Positions 53,025 to 64,000 of a stretch of DNA of 64,000 nucleotides are shown piece by piece. Below the pieces are notes generated by a model, which saw nothing but the letters and a program-made list of their open reading frames with translations, did not search any database and had not been told where the DNA came from. The stretch lies in contig OY829667.1 in NCBI GenBank assembly GCA_963691815.1, positions 10,382,821-10,446,820 of the forward strand, given 5' to 3'. The DNA is from Echiichthys vipera. Its lineage: Eukaryota; Chordata; Actinopteri; Perciformes; Trachinidae. The translations under genes and the position numbers were made by a program. Each line of letters begins with the position of its first letter. Positions within the stretch are counted from its first letter, which is position 1.

Positions 53025-56000
53025 CTGTAAATGAGAAGAAAAGGAAACAAAACATAAGTTTAATAAACAGCTGTGCAACTTTTGACATTTTGATCAAAGG
53101 GTGATCAATATTGCTTACAGGCAGTTGTTGGTGGTGCAGTAGTTGCTGCTTTTGTAGGAGCGGCAGTGGTAGGTGCGTTAGTTGTAGGTGCTGCAGTTGT
53201 AGGTGGTGCAGTGGTAGGTGCGGCAGTTGTAGGTGCGTTAGTTGTAGGTGCTGCAGTTGTAGGGACTTCAGTGGTAGGTGCTGCAATTGTAGGTGCTGCA
53301 GTTGTAGGTGATGCAGTTGTTGGATCTGTAACCGGACTTGCTGTAAAAAGATTAATTTTGTAAAGAATATGTAAATAACTATTGGTGCCTAAACATAAAG
53401 GATTTCTTGGTTTAGAAAGAGTTGGCTTTGCAGACGCTAAGCATCTTATCTAGTTGTGAAGTGGCTAATGTAAAAGTAATTTTTTACAGCTTCTAGTGAT
53501 GTTAAAAACAAAGCATGAGCAGTGAGGTCATTCCAAATATTTAGATGCCGATAAGAGAAAAAATATGGTGTTGCGTTTACTTACCTAATATTTCGACTGA
53601 TGCAGAATCTATGCTCACATTAAAGGTATTGTTGGGATTATTCACAGCGTCTACTAAGGTTTGAGCAACAACACTGTTCATTGGAAGATCTTCATAAGGA
53701 GTAGTCCGATTGAACACAATCCCCATAGTTGCATTGGTTCCGGTCATTCGTGTTGTGATTATAGCACTGTATCATGAGAATAGGACAAGTGTTACGTTAT
53801 GATATGAGAGGTTAACTTGTGTTGTTTGTTTAAAACAACATTGTAAGAATCCAGTTTGAAGACCAAAACCCCGCACAGAAAAGGGGTAATCAGTAAACAA
53901 CTGTTAGAAAAATGTTTTTACCTGAAATTTATCACATAGCAGCGGACAAACGTCACTGGAAATCTTTCGCTGTAAATCTTAAAACACTGCAAAAAGAAAG
54001 CAACATTGAAAGACATTGAGTGGCTTTCAGGCATTTTTCTTGAATTGAAAAAAACACTTCAAACAATTGTCTTTTAGTTAAAAAATAATGTTGAATCGTT
54101 GATTGACAAGACTGACGAGGTCAATTTCAAAGTATAATTAAAAAATAAACTCACTATCTCTATTACGTGTTGTTCAACATTTTTATATTCACTGCTGCTT
54201 GGATCACTGAGGGCATCTGAATAAGGTTCATCTGGCAAGTTGGCTGAGAGAGTGTAGGTAGGTTCAGGACCCAAAGTGGTTGGTGTAATTATTGCTGTTG
54301 TTGTAGGTGATGCAGTTGAAGGAGAAGTTGTTGTATGGGCTGCAGTTGTAGGTGCAGCTGTCATGGGTGTTGCAGTCAGTGGAGCAGTTGTAGTTGTAAC
54401 TGTAGTGCGAGCTGCAGTTGTAGGGGCATCAGTTGTAGTCACTGCTTTTGTGGATGCTGCTTTTGTAGTTGCCGATGTTGCAGGGGTTGCAGATTGAGGT
54501 GGAGCTGTTATGGATGCGGCAGTTGTAGCTTCTTCTGCTGTGGCTGCTGCAGTTGTAGCTGCTGCTGTTGTTGGGGTTGCAGGTGGAGGTGGAGCTGTCG
54601 TGCCTGCTGCAGTTGTAGCTGCCGCTGTTGTTGGGGTTGCAGATGGTGGTGAGGCTGTTGTGGGTGCTGCTGTTTTTGGTGCTGCTGTTGAAGGTTTTGC
54701 AGTTGTGGCTGCAGTTGATGTGTGTACTGCTGTTGTAGTTGCAGCTGTTGTAGGTGTTGCTTTTGAGGGTGATGCAGATGTAGGTGCAGCAGTTGCAATC
54801 ACGACTGTTGTGGGTGCTGCAGTTGTACGTACCGCAGTTGTGGTTGACACTGTTGTAGGTGCAGCTGTTGTGGGTGCTGCAGTGTAAGTTGCAGCAGTTG
54901 TGGGTGCTGCTGTTGTAGGTGAAGCTGCTTTAGAGCCTGCAGTTGTCGGTGCACCAGATGTAGACGCAGCTGTTGAGTGTGCAGTTTTTGTACCTGCAGC
55001 AGTTGTAGGTGCAACTGTTGTCAAGGTGGCAGTTTTAGGGGCAGCTGTCGTAAGGGCTGCAATTGTAGCTTCCGCTGTTGTGGGCGCTACACTTGTAGGG
55101 GCAGTAGTTGTAGGCGCATCAGTTGTGGGATTTGCAGTTGTGGGTGTTGATGTAGGTGCAGTTGAAGGGGCAGCTGTTGTTGCTGCAGCAGCAGTTGCAG
55201 GTGCAGTTGTCATTGGTGCCGCACTTGTGGGTCCGGCTGTTGTAGTTGCAACTGTTGTAGGGGCTGCAGTTGAGTTAGCTGCAGTTGTATGTGCAGCAGA
55301 TGTAACCACAGCTTTTGTGGTTGCTTCTTTTGTAGTTTCCGCTGTTGTCACAGATGGAGGTGGAGCTGTCGTTGGTTCCGCAGTTGTAGCTTCTGCTGTT
55401 GTGGGTACTGCTGTTATAGTTGCAGCTGTTATAAGGGATGCGATCGTGGGTGCTGCTGTTGTAGGGGAAGCTGTGGTAGGAGCTGCAGTTCTAGGTGCAG
55501 CAGTTGTAGTCGCGGCTGTTTTTGGTGCTGCTGTTGTATGTGCACCTGTTGAGGGTGCTTCAGTTGTAGGTGCAGCGGTTGTAGTCATAGCATTTGTGGT
55601 TGCTGCTTTTGTAGTTGCCACTTTTGTAGCAGTTGCAGATGGCGATGGAGCTGTCATGGGTGCCGCAGTTGTAATTTCAACTGTTCTGGGTGCTGCTGTT
55701 GTAGGTGCAGCTGTTAAAGGTACATCAGTTGTAGTTGCAGCTGTCATGGGTGCTGCAGTTGAAATTGCAGCTGTTGTGGGTGCTGCTGTTGTAGACAAAG
55801 TGTTTGTAGGGCCTGCAGTTACAACTGCACCAGTAGTAGATGCAGCTGTTGAGTGTGCAGTTTTTGTACCTGCAGCAGTTGTAGGTGCAACTGTTGTTGA
55901 GGCGGCAGTATTGAAGGCACCAGTTGTATTGCCTGCAGTTGTAGCTGTTGAAGGTTTTGCAGTTGTAGGTGCAGCTGTCGTGGGTGATGCAGTTGTTGTT

Positions 56001-59000
56001 GCCACAGTTGTAGGGGCAGTACTTGTAGGCACTGCAGTTGTGTGTTTTGCAGTTGTATGTGCTGATGTAGGTGCAGTTGAAGGGAGAGCTGATGTTACGG
56101 TAGCAGCAGTTGTAGGTGTAGCTGTGGTGGGTGCTGCTGTTGTAGTTGCAACTGTTGTTCGGGCTCCAGTTGAGGGTGATTCAGTTTTAGATGCTGCAGT
56201 TGTAGACACAGTTGTTGGTTGTGCAGTTGTGGTACCTGCAGCAGTTGTAGATGCAACAGTTGTCGCGGGCACAGTTGTAGGGGCAGCTGTGGTAGTGGCC
56301 ACTGTTGTGTGCGCTGCAGTTGTAGGGGCAGTAGTGGTAGGCACAGCAGTTGTGGGTTTTGCAGTTGTATGTGCTGATGTAGTTGTAGTTGAAGGGACAG
56401 CTGTTGTTACGGTAGCAGCAGTTGTAGGTGCAGCTGTGGTGGGTACTTCTGTTGTAGTTGCAGCCGTTGTTCGGGCTCCAGTTGAGGGTGATTCAGTTGT
56501 AGATGCAGCAGTTGTAGACACAGTTGTTGGTTGTGCAGTTGTGGTGCCTGCAGCAGTTGTAGGTGCAACAATTGTCGTGGGCACAGTTGTAGGGGCAGCT
56601 GTGGTAGTGGCTGAAGTTGTAAGTGTAACTGTTGTAGGGGCTGCAGTTGTAGGTGCACCAGTTGTAGACACAGCTGTTGGGTGGGCCACAGTTGTAAGTG
56701 CAGCAGTTGAAGGTTTTGCAGTTGTAGGTGCAGCTATTTTGGGTACTGCTGTTGCTGTTGAAGCTGTTGTAATGGATTCAGTCGTGGGTGCTGCTGTTGT
56801 GTGTAAAGCTGTCGTAGGGGCTGCCGTTGTAGGTGCAGCAGTTGTAGTCACAGCTGTTGTAGGGGCTGCAGTTGAGGCTGATGCAGTTGCAGTCAAACCT
56901 GTTGTGGTTGCTGCAGTTAAATGTGCCACAGTTGTGGGTGCCACTGTTGTAGGTGCAGCTCTTGAAGGTTTTTCAGTTGTAGGTGCTGCTGTTGTGGGTG
57001 CTTCAGTTGTTGCTGCCGCTGTCGTTGGTGCTGCAGTTGTAGCTGCCGCTGTTGTGGGTGCTGCAGTTGTAGCTGCCGCTTTCGTGAGTGCTGCAGTTGT
57101 AGCAACCCCTGTTGTTGGGGTTGCAGATGGAGGTACAGCTGACGTGAAAGCCACAGTTGTAGCTCCTACAATTGTTGCTGCCGCTATATTGGGTGCTGCA
57201 GTTGTAGCTGCCGCTGTTGTTGGGGTTGCAGATGGAGGTGGAGCTGTTGTGACTGCCACAGTTGTAGCTCCTACAGTTGTAGCTGCCTCTGTTGTGGGTG
57301 CTGCTGTTGTAGGTGAAGCTATCGTAGGGACGGCAGTTGTAGTCAAGGCTGTTGTTGGTGCTGCAGTTATACGTGCAGCTGTCGTGGGTACTGCAGTTGT
57401 AGTTGTCACGTTTGTTTGCGATACAGTTGTAGGGGCAGTGGTTGTAGGCACAGCAGTTGTGGGTGCGGCATTTGTACGTGCCACTGTTGTGGGTCCTACA
57501 GTTGTAGGTGCAGCTGTTGAAGGTTTTGCAGTTGTAGGTGCAGCTGTCGTGGGTGATACAGTTGGTTGTGCAGTTGTGGTACCTTCAGCAGTTGTAGCTG
57601 CAACAGTTGTCTTGGGCACAGTTGAAGGGGAAGCTGTGGTAGTGGCCACTGTTGTGTGCGCTACAGTTGTAGAGGCAGTAGTGGTAGGCACAGCAGTTGT
57701 GGGTTTTGCAGTTGTATGTGCTGATGTAGGTGCAGTTGAAGGGACAGCTGTTGTTACAGTAGAGGCAGGTGTGAATGCAGCTGTGATGGTTGCTGCAGTT
57801 GTATGTGCCGCAGTTGTAGGTGCCACTGTTGTAGGTGCCACAGTTGTAGGTGCCACTGTTGTAGGTGCACCTGTTGTAGTTTCTGCTTTTGTCGGTGCCA
57901 CTGTTGTAGGTGCAGCTGTTGAAGGTTTTGCAGTTGTATGTGGATTTGTCGTGGGAGCTGCAGTTGGAGCTGCTGCTGTTGTTGGCATTGCAGATGGAGT
58001 TGGAGATGTCGTGGGTGACACACTTGTAGCTGCCGCTCTTATGTGTGCTTCTGTTGTAGTGGAAGCTGTTGTAGACACAGCTGTTGGGTGTGCAGTTGTT
58101 GGTTCTCCAGCAGTTGTAGGTGCAATTGTTGTAGGGGCTGCAGTTGAGGCTGATGCAGTTGCAGTAACAACTGTTGTGGTTGCTGCAGTTGAATGTGCAG
58201 CAGTTGTGGTTGCCACTGTTGTAGGTGAAGCTGTTGAAGGTTTTTCAGTTGTAGGTGATGCTGTTGTGGGTGCTTTAGTTGTTGCTGCCGCTGTCTTGGG
58301 TGCTGCAGTTGTAGCTGACGCTGTTGTTGGGTTTGCAGATGGAGGTTGAGCTGTTGTGACTGCCACAGTTGTAGCTCCTACAGTTGTAGCTGCCTCTGTT
58401 GTGGGTGCTGCTGTTGTAGGTGAAGCTGTCGTAGGGACGGCAGTTGTAGTCAAGACTGTCGTGGGTGCTGCAGTTGTAGGTGCAGCTGTCGTGGGTGATG
58501 CAGTTGTAGTTGCCACTGTTGTGTGCGCTAAAGATGTAGGGGCAGTAGTTGTAGGCACAGCATTTGTGGGTTTTGCAGTTGTATGCGGTGATGAAGGTGC
58601 AGTTGAAGGGACAGCTGTTGATACGGTAGCAGCAATTGTAGGTGCAGCTGTGGTGGGTGCTGCTGTTGTAGTTGCAGCTGTTGTTCGGGCTCCAGTTGAG
58701 GGTGATTCAGTTGTAGATGCAGCAGTTGTAGACACAGTTGTTGGTTGTGCAGTTGTGGTACCTTCAGCAGTTGTAGCTGCAACAGTTGTCTTGGGCACAG
58801 TTGAAGGGGAAGCTGTGGTAGTGGCCACTGTTGTGTGCGCTACAGTTGTAGAGGCAGTAGTGGTAGGCACAGCAGTTGTGGGTTTTGCAGTTGTATGTGC
58901 TGATGTAGGTGCAGTTGAAGGGACAGCTGTTGTTACAGTAGAGGCAGGTGTGAATGCAGCTGTGATGGTTGCTGCTGTTGTAGTTGCAGCTGTTGTTCGG

Positions 59001-62000
59001 GCTCCAGTTGAGGGTGATTCAGTTGTAGATGCAGCAGTTGTAGAAACAGTTGTTGGTTGTGAAGTTGTGGTACCTGCAGCAGTTGTAGGTGCAACAGTTG
59101 TCGCGGGCACAGTTGTAGGGGCAGCTGTGGTAGTGGCTGACGTTGTAAGTGCAGTTGTTGAAGGTTTTGCAGTTGTAGGTGCAGCTGTTGTGGGTACTGC
59201 TATTGCAGTTGAAGCTGTTGTAATGTATTTAGTCGTGGGTGCTGCTGTTGTGTGTAAAGCTGTCGTAGGGGCTGCCATTGTAGGTGCAGCAGTTGTAGTC
59301 ACAGCTGTTGTAGGGGCTGCAGTTGAGGCTGATGCAGTTGCAGTCACAACTGTTGTGGTTGCTGCAGTTGAATGTGCCACAGTTGTGGGTGCCACTGTTG
59401 TAGGTGCAGCTCTTGAAGGTTTTTCATTTGTAGGTGCTGCTCTTGTTGGTGCTTCAGTTGTTGCTGCCGCTGTCGCGGGTGCTGCAGTTGTAGCTGCTGC
59501 TATTGTGGTTGCTGCAATTGTAGCTGCCGCTTTCGTGAGTGCTGCAGTTGGAGCTGCCGCTGTTGTTGGGGTTGCAGATGCAGGTACAGCTGTCGTGACA
59601 GCCTCAGTTGTAGCTCCTACAGTTGTAGCTGGCTCTGTTGTGGGTGCTGCTGTTGTAGGTGAAGCTGTCGTAGGGACAGCAGTTTTAGGTGCAGCAGTTG
59701 TAGTCACAGCTGTTTTGGGTCCTACAGGTGTATGTGCCGCCGTTGTAGATGCCACTGTTGTAGGTGCACCTGTTGTAGTTTCTGCTTTTGTGGGTTCCAC
59801 AGTTGTAGGTGCAGCTGTTGAAGGTTTTGCAGTTATATGTGAATGTGTCGTGGGTGCTGCTGTTGTGTGTAAAGCTGTCGTAGGGGCTGCCGTTGTAGGT
59901 GCAGCAGTTGTAGCCACAGCTGTTGTAGGGGCTGCAGTTGAGGCTGATGCAGTTGCAGTCACACCTGTTGTGGTTGCTGCAGTTAAATGTGCCACAGTTG
60001 TGGGTGCCACTGTAGTAGGTGCAGCTCTTGAAGGTTTTTTAGTTGTAAGTGCTGCTGTTGTGGGTGCTTCAGTTGTTGCTGCCGCTGTCGTGGGTGCTGC
60101 AGTTGTAGCAACCGCTGTTGTTGGGGTTGCAGATGGAGGTACAGCTGTCGTGAAGGCCACAGTTGTAGCTCCTACAGTTGTCGCTTCCTCTGTTGTGGGT
60201 GCTGCTGTTGTAGGTGAAGCTGTCGTAGGGACGGCAGTTGTTGGTGCTGCAGTTGTACGTGCTGCTGTTTTGGGTCCTACAGTTGTATGTGCCGCAGTTG
60301 TAGGTGCCACTGTTGTAGGTGCCACTGTTGTCGGTGCCACTGTTGTAGGTGCCACTGTTGTCGGTGCCACTGTTGTAGGTGCACCTGTTGTAGTTTCTGC
60401 TTTTGTGGGTGCAACTGTTGTAGGTGCAGCTGTTGAAGGTTTTGCAGTTGTATGTGAATGTGTCGCGGGTGCTGCTGTTGTGTGTAAAGCTGTCGTAGGG
60501 GCTGCCGTTGTAGGTGCAGCAGTTGTAGTCACAGCTGTTGTAGGGGCTGCAGTTGAGGCTGATGCAGTTGCAGTCACATCTGTTGTGGTTGCTGCAGTTA
60601 AATGTGCCACAGTTGTGGGTGCCACTGTTGTAGGTGCAGCTCTTGAAGGTTTTTCAGTTGTAGGTGCTGCTGTTGTGGGTGCTTCAGTTGTAGCTGCCGC
60701 TGTCGTGGGTGCTGCAGTTGTAGCAACCGCTGTTGTTGGGGTTGCAGATGGAGGTACAGCTGTCGTGAAGGCCACAGTTGTAGCTCCTACAGTTGTAGCT
60801 GCCTCCTTTGTGGGTGCTGCTGTTGTAGGTGAAGCTGTCGTAGGGACGGCAGTTGTAGGTGAAGCAGTTGTGGTCATGGCTGTTGTTGCTGCTGCAGTCG
60901 TACGTGCTGCTGTTTTGGGTCCTACAGTTGTATGTGCCGCAGTTGTAGGTGCCACTGTTGTAGGTGCCACTGTTGTAGGTGCACCTGTTGTAGTTTCTGC
61001 TTTTTTGGGTGCCACTGTTGTAGGTGCAGCTGTTGAAGGTTTTGCAGTTGTATGTGAATGTGTCGTGGGTGCTGCTGTTGTGTGTAAAGCTGTCGTAGGG
61101 GCTGCCGTTGTAGGTGCAGCAGTTGTAGTCACAGCTGTTGTAGGGGCTGCAGTTGAGGCTGATGCAGTTGCAGTCACATCTGTTGTGGTTGCTGCAGTTG
61201 AATGTGCCACAGTTGTGTGTGCCACTGTTGTAGGTGCAGCTCTTGAAGGTTTTTCAGTTGTATGTGCTGCTGTTGTGGGTTCTTCAGTTGTTGCTGCCGC
61301 TGTCGTGGGTGCTGCAGTTGTAGCAACCGCTGTTGTTGGTGTTGCAGATGGAGGTACAGCTGTCGTGAAGGCCACAGTTGTAGCTCCTACAGTTTTAGCT
61401 GCCTCTGTTGTGGGTGCTGCTGTCGTAGGTGAAGCTGTCGTAGGGACATCAGCTGTAGGTGCAGCAGTTGTAGTCATGGCTGTTGTTGGTGCTGCAGTTG
61501 TACGTGATGCTGTTTTGGGTCCTACTGTTGTATGTGCCGCAGTTGTAGGTGCCACTGTTGTAGGTGCCACTGTTGTAGGTGCACCTGTTGTAGTTTCTGC
61601 TTTTGTGGGTGCCACTGTTGTAGGTGCAGCTGTTGAAGGTTTTGCAGTTGTATGTGAATGTGTCGTGGGTGCTGCTGTTGTGTGTAAAGCTGTCGTAGGG
61701 GCTGCCATTGTAGGTGCAGCAGTTGTAGTCACAGCTGTTGTAGGGGCTGCAGTTGAGGCTGATGCAGTTGCAGTCACATCTGTTGTGATTGCTGCAGTTG
61801 AATGTGCCACAGTTGTGGGTGCCACTGTTGTAGGTGCAGCTCTTGAAGGTTTTTCAGTTGTAGGTGCTGCTGTTGTGGGTGCTTCAGTTGTTGCTGCCGC
61901 TGTCGTGGGTGCAGCTGTTGAAGGTTTTGCAGTTGTATGTGGATTTGTCGTGGGAGCTGCAGTTGGAGCTGCTGCTGTTGTTGGTGCTGCTATTGTAGGT

Positions 62001-64000
62001 GAAGCTGTCGTAGGGACGGCAGTTGTAGGTGCAGCAGTTGTAGTCATAGCTATTGTTGGTGCTGCAGTTGTACGTGCTGGCGTTTTGGGTCCTACAGTTG
62101 TATGTCCCGCAGTTGTAGGTGCCACTGTTGTAGGTGCCACTGTTGAAGGTGCCACTGTTGTAGGTGCACCTGTTGTAGTTTCTGCTTTTGTGGGTGCCAC
62201 TGTTGTAGGTGCAGCTGTTGAAGGTTTTGCAGTTGTATGTGGATTTGTCGTGGGAGCTGCAATTGGAGCTGCTGCTGTTGTTGGCATTGCAGATGCAGGT
62301 GGATATGTCGTGGGTGACACACTTGTAGCTGCCACTATTGTGTGTGCTTCTGTTGTAGTGGCAGCTGTTGTAGACACAGCTGTTTGGTGTGCAGTTGTTT
62401 GTTCTCCAGCAGTTGTAGGTGCAATTGTTGTAAGGGCTGCATTTGAGGCTGATGCAGTTGCAGTCACAACTGTTGTGGTTGCTGCAGTTGAATGTGCAGC
62501 AGTTGTGGTTGCCACTGTTGTAGGTGAAGCTGTTGAAGGTTTTTCAGTTGTAGGTGATGCTGTTGTGGGTTCTTTAGTTGTTACTGCCGCTGTCTTGGGT
62601 GCTGCAGTTGTACGTGCTGCTGTTTTAGGTCCTACAGTTGTATGTGCCGCTGTTGTAGGTGCCACTGTTGTAGGTGCCACTGTTGTAGATGCCACTGTTG
62701 TAGGTGCACCTGTTGTAGTTTCTGGTTTTGTGGGTTCCACAGCTGTAGGTGCAGCTGTTAAAGGTTTTGCAGTTGTATGTGAATGTGTCGTGGGTGCTGC
62801 TGTTGTGTGTAAAGCTGTCGTAGGGGCTGCCGTTGTAGGTGCAGAAGTTGTAGTCACATCTGTTGTAGGGGCTGCAGTTGAGGCTGATGCAGTTGCAGTC
62901 ACACCTGTTGTGGTTGCTGCAGTTGAATGTGCCACAGTTGTAGGTGCAGCTCTTGAAGGTCTTTCTGTTGTAGGTGCTGCTGTCGTGGGTGCTGCAGTTG
63001 TAGCTGCCGCTTTCGTGAGTGCTGCAATTGGAGCTGCCGCTGTTGTTGGGGTTGCAGATGGAGGTAAAGCGGTCGTGACAGCCACAGTTGTAGCTCCTAC
63101 AGTTTTAGCTGGCTCTGTTGTGGGTGCTGCTGTTGTAGGTGACGCTGTCGTAGGTACAGCAGTTGTAGGTGCAGCAGTTGTAGTCACAGCTGTTTTGGGT
63201 CCTACAGGTGTATGTGCCGCCGTTGTAGATGCCATTGTTGTAGGTGCCATTGTTGTAGGTGCACCTGTTGTAGTTTCTGCTTTTGTGGGTTCCACAGTTG
63301 TAGGTGCAGCTGTTGAAGGTTTTGCAGTTGTATTTGAACGTGTCGTGGGTGCTGCTGTTGTGTGTAAAGCTGTCGTACGGGCTGCCGTTGTAGGTGCAGC
63401 AGTTGTAGTCACAGCTGTTGTAGGGGCTGCAGTTGAGGCTGATGCAGTTGCAGTCAAACCTGTTGTGGTTGCTGCAGTTAAATGTGCCACAGTTGTGGGT
63501 GCCACTGTTGTAGGTGCAGCTCTTGAAGGTTTTTCAGTTGTAGGTGCCGCTGTTGTGGGTGCTTCAGTTGTTGCTGCCGCTGTCGTCGGTGCTGCAGTTG
63601 TAGCAACCGCTGTTGTTGGGGTTGCAGATGGAGGTACAGCTGTCGTGAAGGCCACAGTTGTAGCTCCTACAGTTGTAGCTGCCTCTGTTGTGGGTGCTGC
63701 TGTCGTAGGTGAAGCTGTCGTAGGGACAACAGTTGTAGGTGCAGCAGTTGTAGTCATGGCTGTTGTTGGTGCTGCAGTTGTACGTGATGCTGTTTTGGGT
63801 CCTACTGTTGTATGTGCCGCAGTTGTAGGTGCCACTGTTGAAGGTGCCACTGTTGTAGGTGAACCTGTTGTAGTTTCTGCTTTTGTGGGTGCCACTGTTG
63901 TAGGTGCAGCTGTTGAGGGTTTTGCAGTTGTATGTGGATTTGTCGTGTGAGCTGCAGTTGGAGCTGCTGCTGTTGTTGGCATTGCAGATGGAAGTGGAGA
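52939..64000 (-). CDS. Gene C: giant SEA-domain mucin, 5' part beyond the window
   Basis: In-window coding exons are 64000-54155 (open at the window edge), 53986-53922, 53766-53585, 53340-53119 and 53024-52939. These give 10,401 bp or 3466 aa in frame. The frame is still open at 64000 in the middle of a repeat, so the signal peptide, promoter and start lie outside. The repeat region is the most varied of the three, with K, E, H and R residues (AKPSTAAPTT, TKAETTTGAPTT, TEKPSRAAP) and TATASAS blocks. The SEA domain, a second mucin exon and the GPI-like C-terminus are intact. Role inferred as for genes A and B. Confidence 0.83.
53119..53340 (-). other. Gene C second mucin-repeat exon (222 bp)
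   Basis: Phase 1 on both sides (acceptor TTTTTACAG, donor GCCT|GTAAGC). It begins ASPVTDPTTASPTTAAP like gene A and includes NAPTTAAP, EVPTTAAP and TKAATTAPPTTA variants. It is shorter and less regular than the gene A copy. Confidence 0.82.
53585..53766 (-). other. Gene C SEA-domain exon (182 bp)
   Basis: Acceptor ATACAG, donor TTAG|GTAAGT. It codes SAIITTRMTGTNATMGIVFN, then NRTTPYEDLPMNSVVAQTLV and DAVNNPNNTFNVSIDSASVE. The four N-glycosylation sequons are retained. No G-S-V-V-V motif. Confidence 0.8.
53922..53986 (-). other. Gene C SEA-domain exon (65 bp)
   Basis: Acceptor TTTTTGCAG, donor TTTCAG|GTAAAA. It codes CFKIYSERFPVTFVRCYVINF plus two bases. It is the same length and phase as in A and B; N replaces R near the end of the strand. 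Confidence 0.8.
54155..64000 (-). other. Gene C giant mucin exon, partial (at least 9,846 bp)
   Basis: Open throughout; the donor is GAGATA|GTGAGT at 54154, phase 0. The 3' end codes PEPTYTLSANLPDEPYSDAL and then SDPSSSEYKNVEQHVIEI, the SEA start. The 5' boundary is not in the window; the frame reads SPLPSAMPTTAAAP at the very edge, the same as internal copies, so the edge is mid-repeat. Confidence 0.8.
54290..64000 (-). repeat. Coding minisatellite of gene C with about 600-bp super-repeats
   Basis: 15-bp based units organised into a higher-order repeat of about 200 residues. The plus-strand marker GTGTAAAGCTGTCGTA occurs at 59252, 59867, 60482, 61082, 61682, 62807 and 63362, with spacings 615, 615, 600, 600, 1125 and 555 bp, all multiples of 15. 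Another copy is at 56801. Each block contains one lysine-rich AKPSTAAPTTVAPTKAETTT segment, one TTVGPKTA segment, one AVPPSATPTT segment and one TATASAS segment. Confidence 0.9.

Noticed and set aside
8970..64000. CRISPR array or satellite centromere
   Set aside because: Repeat units are contiguous without spacers and stay in a coding frame linked to protein domains; eukaryotic context.

Overview
The window looks like nuclear DNA of a ray-finned fish. The evidence is interspersed relics of hAT and PIF/Harbinger DNA transposons, a LINE-type 3' tail ending in TTCTGA repeats, long CA and GTGA microsatellites, and spliced genes with GT-AG introns. The species cannot be named from sequence alone. 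Nothing bacterial or viral is visible.

All recognisable protein-coding content is on the minus strand. It is a tandem cluster of three paralogous giant cell-surface mucins, called genes A, B and C here. Gene A has its CDS at 21645 to 7343 and is predicted at 4455 aa. Gene B has its CDS at 47297 to 29084 and is predicted at 5761 aa. Gene C has its stop at 52939, and its 5' end lies beyond position 64000. The exon plan is the same in all three where visible: (1) a non-coding first exon behind a TATA box (seen for A and B); (2) a 60-bp exon with the start codon and signal peptide; (3) one giant exon of Thr-Thr-Ala-Ala-Pro repeats (12.6 kb in A, 16.8 kb in B, at least 9.8 kb in C) that ends with the first third of a SEA domain; (4) a 65-bp and a 182-bp exon completing the SEA domain; (5) a second, short mucin-repeat exon that can be skipped without a frameshift; (6) a last exon with a short hydrophobic C-terminus, most simply read as a GPI-anchor signal. 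The proteins should be secreted, very heavily O-glycosylated and tethered to the outer cell surface.

Layout: 1-5093 is non-coding and resembles the DNA upstream of gene A's promoter and between the genes, with a locally triplicated block at 1581-4305. 5094-5650 is a decayed 3' end of a fourth paralog. 6640-24551 is gene A with its conserved 3' UTR and promoter. 24552-28300 is intergenic with hAT and LINE relics. 28300-49591 is gene B with its promoter. 49592-52325 is intergenic with Harbinger and hAT relics and microsatellites. 52325-64000 is gene C, partial. The intergenic pieces, 3' UTRs, promoters and SEA exons are homologous between units, so a whole unit of gene plus flank was duplicated in tandem, after which the repeat exons expanded independently.

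The large open frames on the plus strand (VGAAV or Cys/Ser/Arg-rich) and the other minus frames (Gln/Leu/His/Pro-rich) are shadows of a 15-bp repeat that contains no stop codon; I do not annotate them as genes. All exon coordinates and translations were derived by eye from splice consensus, reading phase and comparison of the three paralogs. No database search or expression data were available.
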